Shown here: in pieces, positions 61,072-64,000 of the stretch | Layout of the letters: every line of letters starts with the position of its first letter | Position numbering within the stretch: the first letter of the stretch is position 1 | From: Henckelia pumila | Taxonomy: Eukaryota > Streptophyta > Magnoliopsida > Lamiales > Gesneriaceae | Length of the DNA stretch: 64,000 nucleotides | Direction of reading: 5' to 3' | NCBI RefSeq assembly: GCF_033568475.1 | Contig: NW_027331831.1 | Location: 4,402,001 to 4,466,000, forward strand | Notes under the pieces: generated by a model | What the model was told of the DNA's origin: nothing | What the model saw: the letters and a program-made list of their open reading frames with translations, nothing else | The model's database searches: none | Position numbers and translations under genes: made by a program

Positions 61072-63726
61072 CTATGACTTCTTCATGAGTAGAACCACTG
61101 TGTGTGCCGCAATACTTCTATTCTCCCCAAGACTGTCAACCTTTTCGTGAGTTTTTGCTTTGAGATTTACAACCGACAGATCCGCACCGAGAAGGTGACA
61201 CAAGTTGGTCCTGATAGTTTCCTTATGAGGACTTAACTTTGGTCTTTGGAGTATTAAAGTAGCGTCCAGGTTTCCGAGCTCATACCCCGCCTCGTGCATT
61301 AGTCGAACCTAACATGTGAAATATGAAATATCTAAGGAACAAATGCGGCAATAGTATTTTCATTTGTTCAGGAATTAAGTTTCTAAAAATCCCATATGGG
61401 GGCGCCATCAAGTTTTAGGAGTTTTCGGTCAAGCAAGTAGATATTCTACGGGTACAACTAGATCAGTCAATACTCAAGCATTTGAGTACATTATAAACTA
61501 AGGTATATTCAATAGCATGCTGCAGAAAGGTTATATTCAGAAATCTTCTTGTTAACTCCAGACTTTTGTAATCGTCATTTCGGCACTAATACTGGTTCCC
61601 ATAATTTGAACTTTAAAATATCCAACAATTAACCATAAATTTTCGAACTTTAACAATGATTAAAGCACGGTGGCACAACAAAAAACAATTCAAGCACACT
61701 CGGGTCAATCATCTAGTTTCTGATTACACAGGGAAAGCTAGTGACGCACCGCCAACTGTTCCCACAGGTGGTACCGTGGTAACAAAGCAGGATGATGATG
61801 CTCCCTAACTGAGTGAGCTTGCTCTTGCAGAGTGGGCCATGAGATCCACGACCATGAATTGATGTAATGTACAAGTTGCATATTTGAGTCAGGGAATTTG
61901 TAACATTTTATACATAATCCAATGCATGAAAAGAATGTGAACGGCTAATGAGGATGATGCAGCCGCTATTGGTCAAAATAGGTTACCGCAATTTGATTGT
62001 ATGGGCTAGCTTCAGAATGCATTATCAAGGCATTCATACAACATTGAAGTGTTTACCGTTTACGAGAACAATGAATTGGGTTATGTCATAATTCAAATAG
62101 GAAAAAATGAATATTTCATATACCAAGCTAGGCATGCATTATTTTCATTTAACAGAATTTTCCTTGAGACTCTGGCTATGGGGGTGAGTCATGTGAAATA
62201 AGTTCTCCAATTCAGGCACTCAATACACACACGTTATGAATTACATGCAAAAAGTCTGAACAAAAGAAACCTAAGCATGATAGGTAAAAAAGAAGGGGAG
62301 AAACACTCACAGCCTCCTTCAAGAAAACAGAAGAGGCTGCGCCTTTCCACTTAGGATCTGTGTCTGGAAAGATCTGCCCAATGTCTGGAAGTCCCAGTGC
62401 GCCTAATATAGCATCAACCACACAGTGCAATAACACATCCCCTAGAAACAAAAGAACAAAGCCACCTTGATGACAAAATTTTTACCAGCTACTACTGTAT
62501 GGACACTAAAATGAGCAGATTCAGACTATCGCTATCGTTGAGAAACATGTCTTAATTTTGCTCCAATTCTTTAAAGCTTGTCATTGTCCACTGGCACTGA
62601 CTATTGTCGATGATTGAAGATCGAAAATTGAAAAGAGTAGAACGAGTTAACTAGCCCTTTTTGTGAAAGACTGCTGATAAGTTATAACATGATTTTGATT
62701 TTAGCCAGTCATTCTGAATTGGCTATAAATTTCGCGATAGATGAGCAATATATCACCCAAGAAGCAATCCATATAAACAATTATTATTTTACAAGTGTTT
62801 GTAATATCCAAGTGAAATCAAATCAATAACGAGGAAAAAAATTGAAATTTTGGGCTTCATTTATGGGATTGAAATTTTGAAGTGATTTTTTGATTTGGTT
62901 ATGATTTCATTGGAGTGACTTTCGTAACATATCATTATTGTCAGTTGTCACAAACATTAATAGAATCGATTAGTGTAAATCAATGGTAAGATCATTAAGA
63001 GATTGAGCATTTTGGACATTATATGTTAATCTATTCTTCTTCTATGACCCATCAGTTTCTTCATAGTTCTTTCTAACAAATCTATTAGTTCTCAAAATTA
63101 AGAAAAAAACGAGAAGCAACGAATATAGAACCTCAATTGTTTATGGAATTTAAGCAAACAAATCAGTTGCAAAAAATACAGGCTTTCACCATTCAGCTAT
63201 CTAAACTAAACATGAAATCGTGATATAAAAAAAAATCAGTAAGCAAGCAACACATACACAAGAACGGATGCAGCAGAAGTGGGGATGATCATGAAATGAA
63301 ATAAATAAATTTAAAAAATTCCAATTTTCTTCCGAAACGAACCATCTAAAATAGCCTATCTATAGAAACAGAAACGTCAAACGCGTATTGATTGATACCG
63401 TCGGAGTGAGCTTCGCAGCCTCGATCATGAGGAATATCAATACCACCGATGATGAGAGGATAGCCAGGCTCCAGCCTATGTAGATCGAATCCGTGCCCTA
63501 CCCGAAACGGCAGATACCTAGTCGGAACAGAGGCCGTCGTCTTCGGTTCAGCTTCCACAGCGCCTGTGGTCGCGGCGACCACAGCCATCGCCGCCGACGA
63601 AGATGAAGTGCCCGCCGCCAGCTTCAGAGAGCTGCGAGCTGAACAAGGCCCCGGGAAATGGAGCGGCGGTTGTTTAGTGAGGCTTGTGTTGGTTGGATAG
63701 CTGAGTGAAGAAATCGCCATCGCCAT
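61072..63726 (-). CDS. ISPF: 2-C-methyl-D-erythritol 2,4-cyclodiphosphate synthase, plastid
   Basis: Three exons on the minus strand join in phase: 63726-63399, 62441-62311 and 61308-61072, giving 231 aa, the usual plant length. The enzyme converts CDP-methylerythritol 2-phosphate to the cyclic diphosphate with release of CMP, the fifth step of the plastid MEP pathway to isopentenyl diphosphate. Residues 1-65, rich in Ser, Thr and Ala, form a chloroplast transit peptide. The mature part has VGHGFDLH with metal ligands D81 and H83, and HSDGDVLLH with the third ligand H115. [29 protein letters not shown] and [20 protein letters not shown] follow as expected for an active homotrimer. ATG 63726 is the first of two close in-frame starts. 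No key residue is missing. Confidence 0.97.
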
Positions 63727-64000
63727 TTTTGAATTTTGACTGTGTTCTCAATCTGTGGAAGACGCCTCTGCTACCAACTCAAATTTGTAGCTTTATGGAG
63801 GCATATATATGCATATACATATACATTACAATTTACACATACACATGTACATATATACCCTTCCTATGTCAAAATAGACGGGTTCGTTGAGTTGATCCAT
63901 CCCATCACGCTCATTTATGCTTGCGAAATCCACTTCATCTCACCTAGTGTAACAAAAAAAACATGATAAAAGTGGTTTAAAACACAATACCGATTTTTTG
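63727..64000. other. Promoter side of ISPF
   Basis: Upstream DNA of the minus-strand gene. It contains a purine-pyrimidine alternating stretch with CATATATATGCATATACATA near 63811-63860 and no frame of interest. No sure TATA box was chosen among the many AT-rich candidates. Confidence 0.4.

Overview
The window is nuclear DNA of a flowering plant, almost certainly a eudicot. It is AT-rich, with long intergenic stretches full of non-autonomous transposons and (TA)n tracts, genes split by GT-AG introns, and proteins of clear plant families. These are a GL3/EGL3-type bHLH regulator, a PLS-class PPR editing factor, a plant SPPL protease, a prenylated HMA-like protein and a plastid MEP-pathway enzyme. 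A degenerate repeat family carrying GTGAGACGG-like ends hints at an asterid, perhaps Lamiales; that is an inference from memory.

Layout. 1-14400 is gene-poor: an old degenerate repeat block (1-2160), a 60-bp tandem duplication, a Harbinger-like element (3695-4864), a 65-bp Tourist-like MITE (6634-6698) and an hAT-like MITE with an 8-bp target duplication (11958-12629). An orphan promoter-like patch with a 29-codon ORF lies near 3080-3283. 15193-19564 (+) is the bHLH gene, for which I resolved eight coding exons. 20000-24400 holds a MITE, a non-autonomous Helitron (21031-23405) and a second Helitron-type 3' end. 29133-30209 (+) encodes a lysine-rich protein I do not recognise. 31273-34380 (+) is an intronless 1035-aa PPR protein resembling At3g09040/MEF12. 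35560-36063 is another hAT-like MITE. 36561-44329 (+) is a 14-exon signal peptide peptidase-like gene. 46934-48498 (+) is an RHB1A-like RING-H2 ligase gene. 51971-58187 (-) is a broken Ty1/Copia LTR retrotransposon that landed in a (TA)n tract. 58693-60344 (+) is an HMA-like isoprenylated protein gene. 61072-63726 (-) is ISPF/MDS, convergent with it.

The host genes do not form a pathway. They act separately in epidermal and pigment transcription, organelle RNA editing, intramembrane proteolysis, membrane-linked ubiquitination, a membrane-anchored HMA protein and plastid isoprenoid synthesis. All exon models come from splice signals, reading phase and remembered family sequences; no transcript or database search was available.

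I found no undescribed multi-gene system. The most useful observations are terminal exons hidden behind read-through stops in two genes, an in-frame 15-nt microexon, very small transposon footprints, and the unrecognised gene at 29133.
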